Source: Bradyrhizobium sp. SZCCT0148
GTDB taxonomy: Bacteria; Pseudomonadota; Alphaproteobacteria; Rhizobiales; Xanthobacteraceae
Assembly (NCBI RefSeq): GCF_018129985.1
Contig: NZ_JAFCKT010000022.1
Location: 1-61,475, forward strand
Direction of reading: 5' to 3'
Length of the DNA: 61,475 nt
Numbering within the stretch: position 1 is the first letter of the stretch; each line of letters begins with the position of its first letter. Position numbers and translations under genes: made by a program. The notes beneath the pieces are model-generated. The model was not told where the DNA came from and searched no databases. It saw only the letters and a list, made by a program, of their open reading frames with translations. Below are positions 47,205 through 56,662 of this stretch, piece after piece.

Positions 47205-48665
47205 TCAAACGGTTTCCAGCGCGGTCGGCACGAAGTCCGGAGTGTCCGTGGACTGATAGTTGAAGCTGACGTCCTTCCAGACCTCGAGCGCGGCCTTCAG
47301 CGGCGTGCAGGTCTCGGCCGCCCTGGCCAGGATCTCCGGACCTTCGTGGACGTAGTCTCGCCCCTCGTTGCGCGCGAGGATCATCGCCTCCAGCGCCACC
47401 CGGTTTGCGATTGCACCGGCCGCGATCCCCATGGGATGACCGATGGTACCACCGCCGAACTGCAGCACGACGTCCTCGCCGAGGTGATCGAGCAACTGGT
47501 GCATCTGGCCGGCATGGATCCCGCCCGAGGCGACTGGCATCATTTTGTTGAGGCTCGCCCACGACTGGTCGAAGAACAGGCCATGCTCGAGCTTGGTCGC
47601 ATTAAACTCCTCGCGGCAGACGTCGTAGTAGCCGCGCGTAGTGAGCGGGTCGCCCTCAAGCTTGCCGACCACGGTGCCGGCGTGGATGTGGTCAACACCG
47701 GCGAGTCGCATCCATTTGGCGATCACGCGGAACGACACGCCGTGGATCTTCTGCCGCGTATAGGTCGAGTGACCGGCGCGGTGAAGATGCAGGATCATGT
47801 CGTTGCGCCGCGCCCATTTCGCCATCGACTGGATCGCGGTGTATCCGATCACGAGGTCGATCATGATGATGACCGAACCGAGCTCCTTGGCAAACTCGGC
47901 GCGCTCGTACATGTCCTCCATGGTCGCGGCGGTGACGTTCAGATAGGTCCCCTTCACTTCGCCGGAGGCGGCCTGCGCGCGGTTCACCGCCTCCATGCAA
48001 TAGAGGAAGCGGTCGCGCCAGTGCATGAAGGGCTGCGAGTTGATGTTCTCGTCGTCCTTGGTGAAATCGAGCCCGCCCTTGAGCGCCTCGTAGACCACGC
48101 GGCCGTAGTTGCGCCCCGAGAGCCCGAGCTTCGGCTTCACGGTCGCACCGAGCAGAGGCCGGCCGAACTTGTCCAGCCGCTCGCGCTCGACCACGATGCC
48201 GGTCGCGGGTCCCTGGAACGTCTTCACATAGGCGACCGGGAAGCGCATGTCCTCCAGGCGAAGGGCCTTGAGCGGCTTGAAGCCGAACACGTTGCCGATG
48301 ATCGAGGCCGAGAGGTTGGCGATCGAGCCCGGCTCGAACAGGTCGAGGTCATAGGCGATGTAGGCGAAATATGAGCCCGGCGCGCCCGGCACCGGATCGA
48401 CGCGGTAACATTTCGCGCGATATTTCTCCGCGGCCGTGAGCCGATCGGTCCACACCACGGTCCAGGTCGCGGTCGAGGATTCACCGGCAACAGCGGCGGA
48501 TGCCTCGATCGGGTCGACTCCCTCCTGCGGAGTGACGCGGAACAGTGCGATGACATCCGTGTCTTTTGGCGTGTATTCGGGCTCCCAATAACCCATGCGT
48601 GCGTATTCCATCGTGCCCGATCGATAGCGCTCTTTGCCGCGGACGGTTCCTGCATGTGCATTCAT
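47205..48665 (-). CDS. cbbL: RuBisCO large subunit, form IC
   Basis: A 486-residue catalytic subunit that fixes CO2 onto RuBP. The carbamylated lysine is Lys203 in DFTKDDENINS. GATVKPKLGLSGRNYG, HLHRAGHSTYTRQK, and GGGTIGHPMGIAAGA (phosphate loop) are all intact. ATG 48665 has CAGGAG upstream; the residues further upstream are not protein-like. Sequence style (KPLKALRLEDMR, EVKGTYLN) is red-type, consistent with cbbX downstream. It sits 34 bp after cbbA. Confidence 0.96.
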   Translation of the reverse strand: MNAHAGTVRGKERYRSGTMEYARMGYWEPEYTPKDTDVIALFRVTPQEGVDPIEASAAVAGESSTATWTVVWTDRLTAAEKYRAKCYRVDPVPGAPGSYFAYIAYDLDLFEPGSIANLSASIIGNVFGFKPLKALRLEDMRFPVAYVKTFQGPATGIVVERERLDKFGRPLLGATVKPKLGLSGRNYGRVVYEALKGGLDFTKDDENINSQPFMHWRDRFLYCMEAVNRAQAASGEVKGTYLNVTAATMEDMYERAEFAKELGSVIIMIDLVIGYTAIQSMAKWARRNDMILHLHRAGHSTYTRQKIHGVSFRVIAKWMRLAGVDHIHAGTVVGKLEGDPLTTRGYYDVCREEFNATKLEHGLFFDQSWASLNKMMPVASGGIHAGQMHQLLDHLGEDVVLQFGGGTIGHPMGIAAGAIANRVALEAMILARNEGRDYVHEGPEILARAAETCTPLKAALEVWKDVSFNYQSTDTPDFVPTALETV

Positions 48666-48699
48666 GGCTCTCTCCTGCTCTTCTCTCTCTCTGAATGAT

Positions 48700-49785
48700 C
48701 TAGGCCGCGACCGGCTCACGCGTGCCGATGCGCGGATCGAGTTCACCGACGCGATATCGCCGCGCCATTTCGCTCATCGGAATCACCTTGATCTTGCCGG
48801 CGTGGCCCGCCGTGCCGAACTGCTCGAACCGATCGCGGCAGAGCTCGCGCATCGCGTCCATCGCAGGCTTCAGGAACTTGCGCGGGTCGAACTCGGAACG
48901 CGTTTGCGCGGCGACTTTCCGGAACACCGCCGTCATTGCGAGGCGGCAGTCGGTGTCGATATTGACCTTGCGCACGCCGCTCTTGATGCCACGGACGATT
49001 TCCTCGACCGGCACGCCCCAGGTCTGGGGCATCTCGCCGCCGAACTGGTTGAACATGTCCTGCAGTGGCTGCGGCACCGACGAGGAGCCGTGCATCACCA
49101 GATGCGTATTCGGCAGCCTGCGGTGGATTTCCTCGACCACCCGCATCGCCAGGATGTCGCCATCCGGCTTGCGGCTGAACTTGTAGGCGCCGTGCGAAGT
49201 GCCCATCGCGATGGCGAGCGCATCGACCTTGGTGGCACGGACGAAGTCGACCGCCTGATCAGGATCGGTCAGGAGCTGGTCGTGGCTGACCTTGCCCTCG
49301 ACGCCGTGGCCGTCCTCCTGCTCGCCGCCGCCATGTTCCAGCGAGCCGAGCACGCCGAGTTCGCCTTCGACGGAGGCGCCGACCCAGTGGGCGAGATCGA
49401 CCACGCGGCGGGTGATCGCGACGTTGTACTCGTAATCGGCTGCGGTCTTGGCATCGGCCTCGAGCGAGCCGTCCATCATGACGGAGGTGAAGCCGTGGGC
49501 GATGGCGGAGGCGCAGGTCGCCTCGTCGTTACCGTGGTCCTGGTGCATGCAGAGTGGAATGTCCGGATAGGTCCGCTCCAGCGCGTCGATCATGTGCGAG
49601 AGCATGAGATCGCCGGCATAGCTGCGCGCGCCGCGCGAGGCCTGGATGATGACGGGCGCATCGACCTCGGCCGCCGCCTGCATGATCGCGATTCCCTGCT
49701 CCATGTTGTTGATGTTGAACGCCGGCACCGCGTAGCCGTGGCCGGCTGCGTGGTCGAGCAGTTGCCTGAGGGTGATACGTGCCAC
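48700..49785 (-). CDS. cbbA: Class II fructose-bisphosphate aldolase, Calvin-cycle subtype
   Basis: A 361-residue zinc-dependent aldolase that also makes sedoheptulose 1,7-bisphosphate. Zinc/active-site motifs are HQDHGND, SVEGELGVLG (Glu) and LVMHGSSSVP, with the phosphate site NIDTD. It starts at GTG behind AAGGAGG. The Calvin-cycle subtype is recognisable by EDGHGVEGKVSHDQLLTDPDQA. It is fourth in the operon. Confidence 0.94.
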   Translation of the reverse strand: MARITLRQLLDHAAGHGYAVPAFNINNMEQGIAIMQAAAEVDAPVIIQASRGARSYAGDLMLSHMIDALERTYPDIPLCMHQDHGNDEATCASAIAHGFTSVMMDGSLEADAKTAADYEYNVAITRRVVDLAHWVGASVEGELGVLGSLEHGGGEQEDGHGVEGKVSHDQLLTDPDQAVDFVRATKVDALAIAMGTSHGAYKFSRKPDGDILAMRVVEEIHRRLPNTHLVMHGSSSVPQPLQDMFNQFGGEMPQTWGVPVEEIVRGIKSGVRKVNIDTDCRLAMTAVFRKVAAQTRSEFDPRKFLKPAMDAMRELCRDRFEQFGTAGHAGKIKVIPMSEMARRYRVGELDPRIGTREPVAA

Positions 49786-49797
49786 GAATGGTCCTCC

Positions 49798-51816
49798 TTA
49801 ATGTCGCTTGCGCGCGATTGCCCGTCGGGCGGCCTCCGCAATGCTTTGCGGTGTGATGCCGAATTCGCGGTACAGCACGGGTGCCGGCGCCGAGGCGCCG
49901 AATCCGCGCATGCCGACGAACTCGCCGTCAGCGCCGATCCAGCGCGACCAATCGCCCTGTACGGCTGCCTCGACACCGACGCGCGGCGCGTTGCCGAGCA
50001 CGGTGGCGCGGTATTCGTCGGGCTGTTCCTCGAACAGGGCGAAGCAAGGTGCGGACACGACGGCTGCGCGGATGTGCTCGGTTGCGAGCAGGCGGGCGGA
50101 TTCCAATGCGATCGACACCTCCGAGCCCGTCGCGATCAGCGTCACATCGCGGCCGCCGTCCGGCGAGACGACGAGATAGGCGCCGCGGGAGACCCGGTTT
50201 TTGCCGCGCGCATCGCTGCGGAAAGTCGGCAAGGCCTGACGCGAGAGGCACAGCACGGAGGGGCGGTCTTCGGAATTAAGCGCGCAGTCCCAGGCTTCCA
50301 GCGTCTCCACGGCGTCGGCGGGGCGGAACACCAGGAGGTTCGGGATCACCCGCAGCGCCGCCAGATGCTCGACCGGCTGGTGCGTCGGGCCGTCCTCGCC
50401 GAGCCCGATGGAATCGTGGGTCATCACATGGATGACGCGCAACCGCATCAGGGCCGCAAGACGGATCGCCGGCCGGCTGTAATCCGAGAACGCGAGGAAG
50501 GTGCCCCCGTAAGGGATGAAGCCGCCGTGTAGCGCAAGGCCGTTCATCGCGGCGGCCATGCCGTGCTCGCGAATGCCATAGTGAATGTAGTCACCGGCGA
50601 ACGCCCCGCGCTTGACCGGGGCTTGCACCTTGGCGTGCGTGAGGTTCGAATGCGTGAGGTCCGCGGAGCCGCCGACCAGGCCGGCGATCGTCCCGGCGAT
50701 GCCGTCGAGCACCTGTTGCGAGGCTTGCCGGGTCGCGAGCTTCGGACGCTCGGACGCAAAGCGTTCGCGCAATTTTGCCGCGGCCAGCGCATAGGCGGCC
50801 GGCAGGCCAACCGCCTTGCCTTCGACGAACATGTCGCGCTGCTCGGGCGTCGCGCCTTCATAGCGATCGAGCCAGGCCAGCCGGTCCACCTGCCCGCGTT
50901 GCCCGATCATCCGCCATGCCTTGAGGATCGGGATCGGAACAACGAAGGGCTGGTAGTCCCAGCCGAGCGTGCGGCGGGCGGCCGCGGCCTGCTCGGTCCC
51001 GAGCGGGGCACCATGCGCCTTCTCGGTGCCCTGTCTATCGGGCGCGCCGTAGCCGATGATGGTGCGGCAGGCGATCAGCGACGGCTTTGCGGTCTCCCGC
51101 TCCTCTGCGATCGCCTGCGCGATCGCTTCGGGATCGTGTCCGTCGATGCTGCGCACCGACCAGCCGGAAGCGGCGAAACGCGCGAGCTGGTCGTCGGAGG
51201 TTGCCAGCGAGGTCGGCCCGTCGATCGAGATGCCGTTGTCGTCGAACAGCACGATCAGACGGCCGAGCTGAAGATGGCCGGCAAGCGAGATCGCCTCCTG
51301 GCTGATGCCTTCCATCAGGCAGCCGTCGCCGGCGATCACATAGGTGAAATGATCGACGAGCCCGTCGCCATGCCGCGCATTGCCCATCCGCTCGGCGAGC
51401 GCCATGCCGACGGCAGTCGCGATGCCCTGCCCCAGCGGCCCGGTCGTCATCTCGACGCCCGGCGTGTGACCGTATTCCGGATGACCCGGCGTCTTGGAGC
51501 CCCATTGCCGGAAAGCCTTGATGTCGCCGAGGCTGACATCGCCGCCCGTCAGATGCAGCAGCGCGTAGAGCAGCATGGAGCCATGGCCCGCCGACAGCAC
51601 GAAGCGGTCGCGATCCGGCCAATTCGGATGCGCCGAGTCGAACTTCAGGAAGCGGGAGAACAGCACGGTGGCGACATCGGCCATGCCCATCGGCAGGCCG
51701 GGATGGCCCGACTGCGAGGTCTCGATGGCGTCGACCGCAAGGAAGCGGACGGCGTTGGCGAGATTGTTGTGGCTGACCGCGTAGAGGTCGGCTTCGGCGT
51801 GGACGGAGATGTTCAT
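49798..51816 (-). CDS. cbbT: Transketolase
   Basis: A 672-residue thiamine-diphosphate enzyme transferring C2 units between sugar phosphates to regenerate pentoses. The N-terminal IETSQSGHPGLPMGMADVA, the GDGCLMEGISQEA thiamine/Mg site (GDG-x26-N region), HDSIGLGEDGPTHQPVEH, and the ATGSEVS C-terminal domain are present. Length is normal. It is separated by 16 bp from cbbP upstream and 12 bp from cbbA downstream. Confidence 0.95.
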   Translation of the reverse strand: MNISVHAEADLYAVSHNNLANAVRFLAVDAIETSQSGHPGLPMGMADVATVLFSRFLKFDSAHPNWPDRDRFVLSAGHGSMLLYALLHLTGGDVSLGDIKAFRQWGSKTPGHPEYGHTPGVEMTTGPLGQGIATAVGMALAERMGNARHGDGLVDHFTYVIAGDGCLMEGISQEAISLAGHLQLGRLIVLFDDNGISIDGPTSLATSDDQLARFAASGWSVRSIDGHDPEAIAQAIAEERETAKPSLIACRTIIGYGAPDRQGTEKAHGAPLGTEQAAAARRTLGWDYQPFVVPIPILKAWRMIGQRGQVDRLAWLDRYEGATPEQRDMFVEGKAVGLPAAYALAAAKLRERFASERPKLATRQASQQVLDGIAGTIAGLVGGSADLTHSNLTHAKVQAPVKRGAFAGDYIHYGIREHGMAAAMNGLALHGGFIPYGGTFLAFSDYSRPAIRLAALMRLRVIHVMTHDSIGLGEDGPTHQPVEHLAALRVIPNLLVFRPADAVETLEAWDCALNSEDRPSVLCLSRQALPTFRSDARGKNRVSRGAYLVVSPDGGRDVTLIATGSEVSIALESARLLATEHIRAAVVSAPCFALFEEQPDEYRATVLGNAPRVGVEAAVQGDWSRWIGADGEFVGMRGFGASAPAPVLYREFGITPQSIAEAARRAIARKRH

Positions 51817-51832
51817 CGAAGTCTCCCCTCGT

Positions 51833-52708
51833 TCACTTCAGATTTCGCTTGCGCTCGATCAACTGCATGATCAGCGGCGTCAGGATCAGTTGCATCGCGA
51901 GATCGAGCTTCGCGCCCGGACACACGATCGAGTTCGCGCGCGACATCCAGCTCTGCGGCAGCATCGACAGCAAATAGGGGAAATCGATGCCACGCGGGTT
52001 CCTGAAACGGATCACGACCATCGATTCGTCCGGCGTCGGGATCCAGCGCGCAACGAACGGATTGGAGGTGTCGACCGTCGGCACGCGCTGGAAGTTGATG
52101 TCGGTCTCGGAAAATTGCGGGCAGATGTAGTGGATGTAATCGGGCATCCGCCGCAGGATGGTGTCGGTGACGGCCTCGGTCGAATAACCGCGCGCACTGC
52201 GGTCGCGGTGCAGCTTCTGGATCCATTCGAGATTGATCACCGGCACGACGCCGATCTTGAGGTCGGCATAGCGGGCGACGTTGACCTTGTCGGTGACGAC
52301 GGCACCGTGGAGGCCTTCGTAGAACAGCAGGTCGGAATTCTCCGGCAGCTTCTTCCAATCGGTGAAAGTACCGGGCGCCGTGCCATGTAGCGCCGATTCC
52401 TCGGCGTCGTGGACATAGTGCCGCGTCACTGCCGTGCCGGTCTCGCCATAGTCGCGGAACGCGCGCTCCAGCTCCTCGAACAGATTGGTCTCGGGGCTGA
52501 AATGGCTGAAATGCTTGTTGCCGCGATCGGCCTCCTTGGCCATCTGCGCGCGCATCTCGGCGCGGTCGTAACGGTGGAACGCGTCACCCTCGATGTAGGC
52601 GGCATTGACCTTCTCGCGGAAGAATATCTGCTCGAAGGTCTTCTTGACCGAGGTGGTACCGGCGCCGGAGGAACCGGTGATGGAGATGATGGGATGCTTC
52701 CTGGACAT
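51833..52708 (-). CDS. cbbP: Phosphoribulokinase
   Basis: A 291-residue kinase that makes the CO2 acceptor RuBP from ribulose 5-phosphate and ATP. The P-loop ITGSSGAGTTSVK is at residues 10-22. The bacterial class I pattern continues with YIEGDAFHRYDRAEM (catalytic Asp), FYEGLHGAVVTD and VINLEWIQKLHRD. Such enzymes are activated by NADH. It lies 12 bp downstream of cbbF. Confidence 0.95.
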   Translation of the reverse strand: MSRKHPIISITGSSGAGTTSVKKTFEQIFFREKVNAAYIEGDAFHRYDRAEMRAQMAKEADRGNKHFSHFSPETNLFEELERAFRDYGETGTAVTRHYVHDAEESALHGTAPGTFTDWKKLPENSDLLFYEGLHGAVVTDKVNVARYADLKIGVVPVINLEWIQKLHRDRSARGYSTEAVTDTILRRMPDYIHYICPQFSETDINFQRVPTVDTSNPFVARWIPTPDESMVVIRFRNPRGIDFPYLLSMLPQSWMSRANSIVCPGAKLDLAMQLILTPLIMQLIERKRNLK

Positions 52709-52720
52709 GCGAGGCCTCGT

Positions 52721-53758
52721 TCAGATGCGGAAGAATCCACGCCGCGCGAACAGCGGCGATGAGCCGCTAGCCACCAGCAGCGGGTCGCAATGCAGCTCCT
52801 CGAGCCGCCGCACCTCCCTGCTCGATCCCATGATCAGCGGCACGCGCTGGTGCAGGTTCTGCGCCGCGAGGTCGAGGATTCGCTCGCGTCCCGTCGTGGC
52901 GGAGCCGCCGGCCTGCTCGATGATCATCGCCATCGGATGCGCCTCGTAAGTCAGCCGCAGGCGGCCGTCGCCGTAGCCGGGGCGCGCATCCGAGGGATAG
53001 AGGAAGACGCCGCCGCGGGTGAGAATGCGATAAGCCTCGGCGACCAGCGAGCCGATCCAGCGCATGTTGAAGTCGTGGTTTGCAGGCCCTTCGACGCCCG
53101 CGAGGCACTCGTCGACGAAGGCGCGCACCGGCAGATCCCAGTGCCGGCGGTTCGACATGTTGATCGCGAGCTCCTCGCTCGCCTCGGCAATCTGCGCGCC
53201 GCAGCGTGCGAGGCGGAAGCAGCCGGTCCTGCGGTCGAGCGTGAAGATGTCGACGCCCTCGCCGAGCGTCAGCACCAGGGAGGTCTGCGGGCCGTAGGTC
53301 ACGAAGCCCGCCGCAAGCTGCGCGGTGCCGCGCTGGTGGAAGGCGAGCGACAGGTCATCGGGAGCGGGAAGGATCGAGAAGATCGTGCCGACCGTCATGT
53401 TGATGTCGATGTTGGAGGAGCCGTCGAGCGGATCGATCGCGATGCAGATGCGGCCTTCGCGGTCGCCAATCTGGGCCTCGCGCATCTCTTCCGAGGCGAG
53501 CGCTGCGATCGGCAGCTTGTTGAGGCAGCGGCGCAGGATCGCATCCGCCTGCACGTCGAGATCGCGCTGGACGTCGCCGTCGCTGTTGCGGCCGGTGGTC
53601 AGGCCTGAGGCGTCCGCGAGATCTCCGGTAGCGATCAGGTCGGCGATCTCGATCGCCGCTGCCGCGATTGCATCGACCGCGGCCGCCACGGCCAGCGCGT
53701 AAGGCGCGGTCTCGGAATACCGTTGCAGGTGGTCGTCCAGCCTGAGTTGCCCGGTCAT
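52721..53758 (-). CDS. cbbF: Class I fructose-1,6-bisphosphatase
   Basis: A 345-residue phosphatase, first gene of the Calvin operon. In bacteria such enzymes often also act on sedoheptulose bisphosphate. The metal site is IAIDPLDGSSNIDINMTVGTIF and the sugar site GGVFLYPSDARPGYGDGRLRL. I chose ATG 53758; ten arginine-rich residues further upstream look accidental. It is divergent from cbbR with 120 bp between. Confidence 0.93.
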   Translation of the reverse strand: MTGQLRLDDHLQRYSETAPYALAVAAAVDAIAAAAIEIADLIATGDLADASGLTTGRNSDGDVQRDLDVQADAILRRCLNKLPIAALASEEMREAQIGDREGRICIAIDPLDGSSNIDINMTVGTIFSILPAPDDLSLAFHQRGTAQLAAGFVTYGPQTSLVLTLGEGVDIFTLDRRTGCFRLARCGAQIAEASEELAINMSNRRHWDLPVRAFVDECLAGVEGPANHDFNMRWIGSLVAEAYRILTRGGVFLYPSDARPGYGDGRLRLTYEAHPMAMIIEQAGGSATTGRERILDLAAQNLHQRVPLIMGSSREVRRLEELHCDPLLVASGSSPLFARRGFFRI

Positions 53759-53853
53759 CAGCGTCCATCCCCGTCGCCGGCGCCGCATCCAGTTCCCTCC
53801 GCTTGGGAGGTCGGTACGGTCAGTCCCGGCATCAGGAGATTGACAGGGGCAGC

Positions 53854-53879
53854 TTAATAAGGAAAATTTCTAATCGTAA
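53854..53879. promoter_or_regulatory. AT-rich operator-like region before cbbR
   Basis: TTAATAAGGAAAATTTCTAATCGTAA is strikingly AT-rich in this genome and contains several T-N11-A/TNA half-site pairs, as in CbbR (LysR-type) binding sites, plus an inner GAAA-A-TTTC palindrome. It overlaps the cbbR start. Confidence 0.5.
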
Positions 53880-54856
53880 TGAGTGTCAAAGAAATCTCTT
53901 ATAATGGTCCGAGCCACGCGACCGCCCAGCTCCGGCATCTGACGATCCGGCAGCTGCGCTCGCTCGCGGCGCTCTCGGCCAAGGGCAGCGTGACGGCGGC
54001 ATCCGGCCATCTCGGGCTGACCCAGCCGGCCGTGACCCAGCAGCTGCGGCAACTTCAGGACCTCGCCGGCCTGCCGCTGGTGCAGCGGACCGGCGACGGG
54101 ATGCTGCTGACGGCGGCCGGCAAGCAAGTGCTGACGCTGGCCGAACGGGTCGAGGCCGCCATCATGGACTGTCAGGGCGCGCTCGACCTGCTCGCCGGAC
54201 GGACCGGCGGCAGCGTGCATCTCGGCGCGGTCTCGACCGCGAAATATTTCGTGCCGCATGCGATCGCGGCGTTCTCCAAGCGGCATCCCAAGATCGAGAT
54301 CAAGCTCACCATCGGCAATCGCCAGGAGATCCGCGAGGCCATGCACGGCTACGACCTCGATTTCGCGGTAATGGGTCGGCCACCGGCCGACGTCACCGTC
54401 GACGTCCGCCAGCTCGGGCGCAATCCGCACATCATCGTCGCGCGCAAGGGGCACTGGCTGGAGAACGATTCCGGCCTCAACCTGACCGACCTCGTCCACG
54501 AGACCTTCCTCACCCGCGAACCCGGATCGGGCACGCGGACGCTGATGGAGGGCATGTTCCAGAAGTCCGACCTCGAGCCGATCGTCGGCATGGAGATGAG
54601 CAGCAACGAGACCATCAAGCAGGCCGTGATCGCCGGGCTCGGCATCGCCTTCATCTCGGCCCACACGGTCGCGCACGAGCTCGCAGAGGGCCGGCTCGTC
54701 GTGCTCGACGTCGCGGGCCTGCCGATCGTGCGGCAATGGTATGTGATCCGGCGCAGCGACAAGGTGCTGCTGCCGCCGGCGCAGGCGATGTTCGATTTTC
54801 TGGGCTCGGAAGGGTCGAACTATCTGCCCGACGTTCCCGACTTCGGCGCGCGATAG
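53879..54856 (+). CDS. cbbR: LysR-type regulator CbbR
   Basis: A 325-residue activator of Calvin-cycle genes. The winged HTH (about residues 18-80; LRSLAALSAKGSVTAASGHL, QPAVTQQLRQLQDLAG) and the inducer-binding domain (about 105-310) match CbbR, including LGAVSTAKYFVP and HLTREPGSGTR-like FLTREPGSGTRTLM. Known CbbR proteins sense RuBP, PEP or NADPH. It is divergent from cbbF, so it probably controls the operon from the shared 120-bp region. The ribosome site at this start is weak. Confidence 0.93.
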   Translation: MSVKEISYNGPSHATAQLRHLTIRQLRSLAALSAKGSVTAASGHLGLTQPAVTQQLRQLQDLAGLPLVQRTGDGMLLTAAGKQVLTLAERVEAAIMDCQGALDLLAGRTGGSVHLGAVSTAKYFVPHAIAAFSKRHPKIEIKLTIGNRQEIREAMHGYDLDFAVMGRPPADVTVDVRQLGRNPHIIVARKGHWLENDSGLNLTDLVHETFLTREPGSGTRTLMEGMFQKSDLEPIVGMEMSSNETIKQAVIAGLGIAFISAHTVAHELAEGRLVVLDVAGLPIVRQWYVIRRSDKVLLPPAQAMFDFLGSEGSNYLPDVPDFGAR

Positions 54857-54867
54857 CCGGACGACAT

Positions 54868-54960
54868 TCAGCTCATCAGCTTCATGGCGACGGTCGCCGC
54901 CAGAATCACGATGATCTGGAGCAGACGCTCTGTCGTGAAGATGCGGTGGAACGTGGTCAT
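54868..54960 (-). CDS. Possible 30-residue membrane micropeptide
   Basis: Met-Thr-Thr-Phe-His-Arg-Ile-Phe, then a hydrophobic helix (LLQIIVILAATVAMKLM). A GGGG stretch lies 10 bp upstream of the ATG. It is convergent with cbbR. The even hydrophobic helix and clean N-terminus suggest a real small membrane peptide, but the evidence is thin. Confidence 0.35.
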   Translation of the reverse strand: MTTFHRIFTTERLLQIIVILAATVAMKLMS

Positions 54961-55084
54961 CGCTTGCCCCGGCCGACGCGAAGGAGATTTCGATCGGCCG
55001 TTGCTAGCACAGGCGGACAGCGAGACAACTCCGGAATTGCCACGGGTGCCGCTTGCCGCCGGCCTGTTGGGCGGAGGCCGCCCG

Positions 55085-55981
55085 TCATCCTCTCCCCGGC
55101 AGACGGTCGATCCACCATGCGAGAGTGCGGGCGGCCCTCTCCTCGAATCCGACGACCGGCACGCTCGCGCTGACTCCGCGCAGGCGGCGGACGTCGGCGG
55201 CCAGGATCGGTTCGGCATCGAGGCCCGTTGCGGCGAGGGCGTCGAACCTGACCAGATGCGTTGCGTCGAGCAGACCAGCCACATGCTCGATCACGCTGCG
55301 CAGGCTGCGCACCTCGCCGCTGGCGAGATTGACGGCACCGGTGAGCCCGCTGTCGAGCACGGCGGCAATCATTTGAGCGAGGTCAGCGACATAGACGAAG
55401 TCGCGCAGCTGGCCGCCATGCGAACAAGCGAAATGCTCTCCGGCGCGCAGGCTCCGGATCAGCGACGGGATCAGGCGCGCCTCGGGCTCGTGCGGGCCGA
55501 ACGGAACGAACACACGGCCCCAGGTCGCACCTGCCGCGATGTAGGCTTCGGCCGTCGCGAGCTTGGCTCGTCCGTACAATGTCGTGGGCCGGCATTGGCT
55601 GGTGCGTTCCTCACATGGAGCGCTCTGAGGTCCATATTCGAGGCAGCTGCCGATACCGAGCATCCGGCTGACGCCGCAGGCTCGCGCACGCGACAGCAAA
55701 TCAATGCTTGCGTCTGCCCAGAGCCGGTTGATTGGATGCTCGCGATAGTGGCCCGGCCGGACCTCCCAGGCGAGATGAACCAGATGCGTCGGCCGCGATG
55801 CGGACAGCGCATGCCGCCGGCCGGCTTCGGTGAGGAGATCGGCGGCGTGCCACGTCACGCCCGCCACCGCCGGCCGCGCCTTGCGCGCGACGCCGTGGAC
55901 CTCGAAGCCGCGACCAACCAGCACGGGCAGCAAGGCGCGGCCGATGAACCCCGACGCGCCCGTGACAAGCACCCGCCTCAT
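55085..55981 (-). CDS. NAD-dependent epimerase/dehydratase
   Basis: A 298-residue extended SDR acting on a nucleotide sugar. NAD loop GASGFIGRALL (residues 8-18) and the active site TTLYGRAKLATAE with Tyr-x-x-x-Lys are intact, as is RVFVPFGPHEPEARL. It probably carries out 4-keto reduction of a deoxysugar (inference from the neighbours). Its ATG overlaps the stop of the upstream RmlC-like gene by 4 nt, so the two are coupled. Confidence 0.87.
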   Translation of the reverse strand: MRRVLVTGASGFIGRALLPVLVGRGFEVHGVARKARPAVAGVTWHAADLLTEAGRRHALSASRPTHLVHLAWEVRPGHYREHPINRLWADASIDLLSRARACGVSRMLGIGSCLEYGPQSAPCEERTSQCRPTTLYGRAKLATAEAYIAAGATWGRVFVPFGPHEPEARLIPSLIRSLRAGEHFACSHGGQLRDFVYVADLAQMIAAVLDSGLTGAVNLASGEVRSLRSVIEHVAGLLDATHLVRFDALAATGLDAEPILAADVRRLRGVSASVPVVGFEERAARTLAWWIDRLPGRG

Positions 55982-56502
55982 GCGAGATACGGCAGCGCGC
56001 GGTCACGCGCGGACAGGATCGGATCGGCAAGCGGCCAGTCGATCGCCAGCGATGGATCGTCCCAGCGAACGCCGGCCGCAGCTTGCGCGTCATAGGGCAC
56101 ATCGATGCAATACATCAGCTCGGTCCCGTCGACGAGCGTCTGGAAGCCGTGCGCGCATCCGGCGGGGATGAATACGGCGTTGCCGCGATCGGCGGCGAGT
56201 TCGACCGAACACCATTGTCCATAGCTCGCCAGCGATCGGCGCAGATCGACGATCACGTCGAAGGCGCGGCCGGCCACGCACCGCACCAGCTTGGCCTCCG
56301 GCCGGCCCGCCTGGTAGTGCAGGCCCCGCAGGGTGCCGGCACGTTCGTTGTGCGAGAGGCTGTGTTGCGCGAACTGCGTCGGCAGGCCCTGCGCCGCGAA
56401 GGCCTCGGTGTCGAACAGACGGGCGAAGAATCCGCGCGCATCGATCTCCGGCTGGATGCCGATTTCGATCACGCCAGGCAGAGCCAATGCCGTGAATTTC
56501 AT
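55978..56502 (-). CDS. dTDP-4-dehydrorhamnose 3,5-epimerase-like (RmlC/RfbC)
   Basis: A 174-residue cupin epimerase of nucleotide-4-keto-6-deoxysugars. Family landmarks: DARGFFARLFDTEAF, FAQHSLSHNERAGTLRGLHYQ with the catalytic His, VDLRRSLASYG, and FIPAGCAHGFQTL. Start at ATG 56502; five more codons upstream are open. RmlA/B/D are not nearby, so the enzyme likely works on another dTDP- or CDP-sugar with the adjacent methyltransferase. Confidence 0.88.
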   Translation of the reverse strand: MKFTALALPGVIEIGIQPEIDARGFFARLFDTEAFAAQGLPTQFAQHSLSHNERAGTLRGLHYQAGRPEAKLVRCVAGRAFDVIVDLRRSLASYGQWCSVELAADRGNAVFIPAGCAHGFQTLVDGTELMYCIDVPYDAQAAAGVRWDDPSLAIDWPLADPILSARDRALPYLA

Positions 56503-56662
56503 CCCGGGCCCCCGCACATTGACGTCGCGCCAATTGCCGTTGCGAACATCCGTTCACCGTAACGCGTTTTCGGTTGCATCATGCGCAACCTTGTCGGAGT
56601 TTCCGTGGCTTGGGAAATTCACTAACAGCCGCGGCACGTAGGCACAACGGGACGATCCGTTC

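Noticed and set aside
48634..50532. A 632-codon frame opposite cbbL, cbbA and cbbT.
   Set aside because: Antisense shadow of three certain Calvin-cycle genes.
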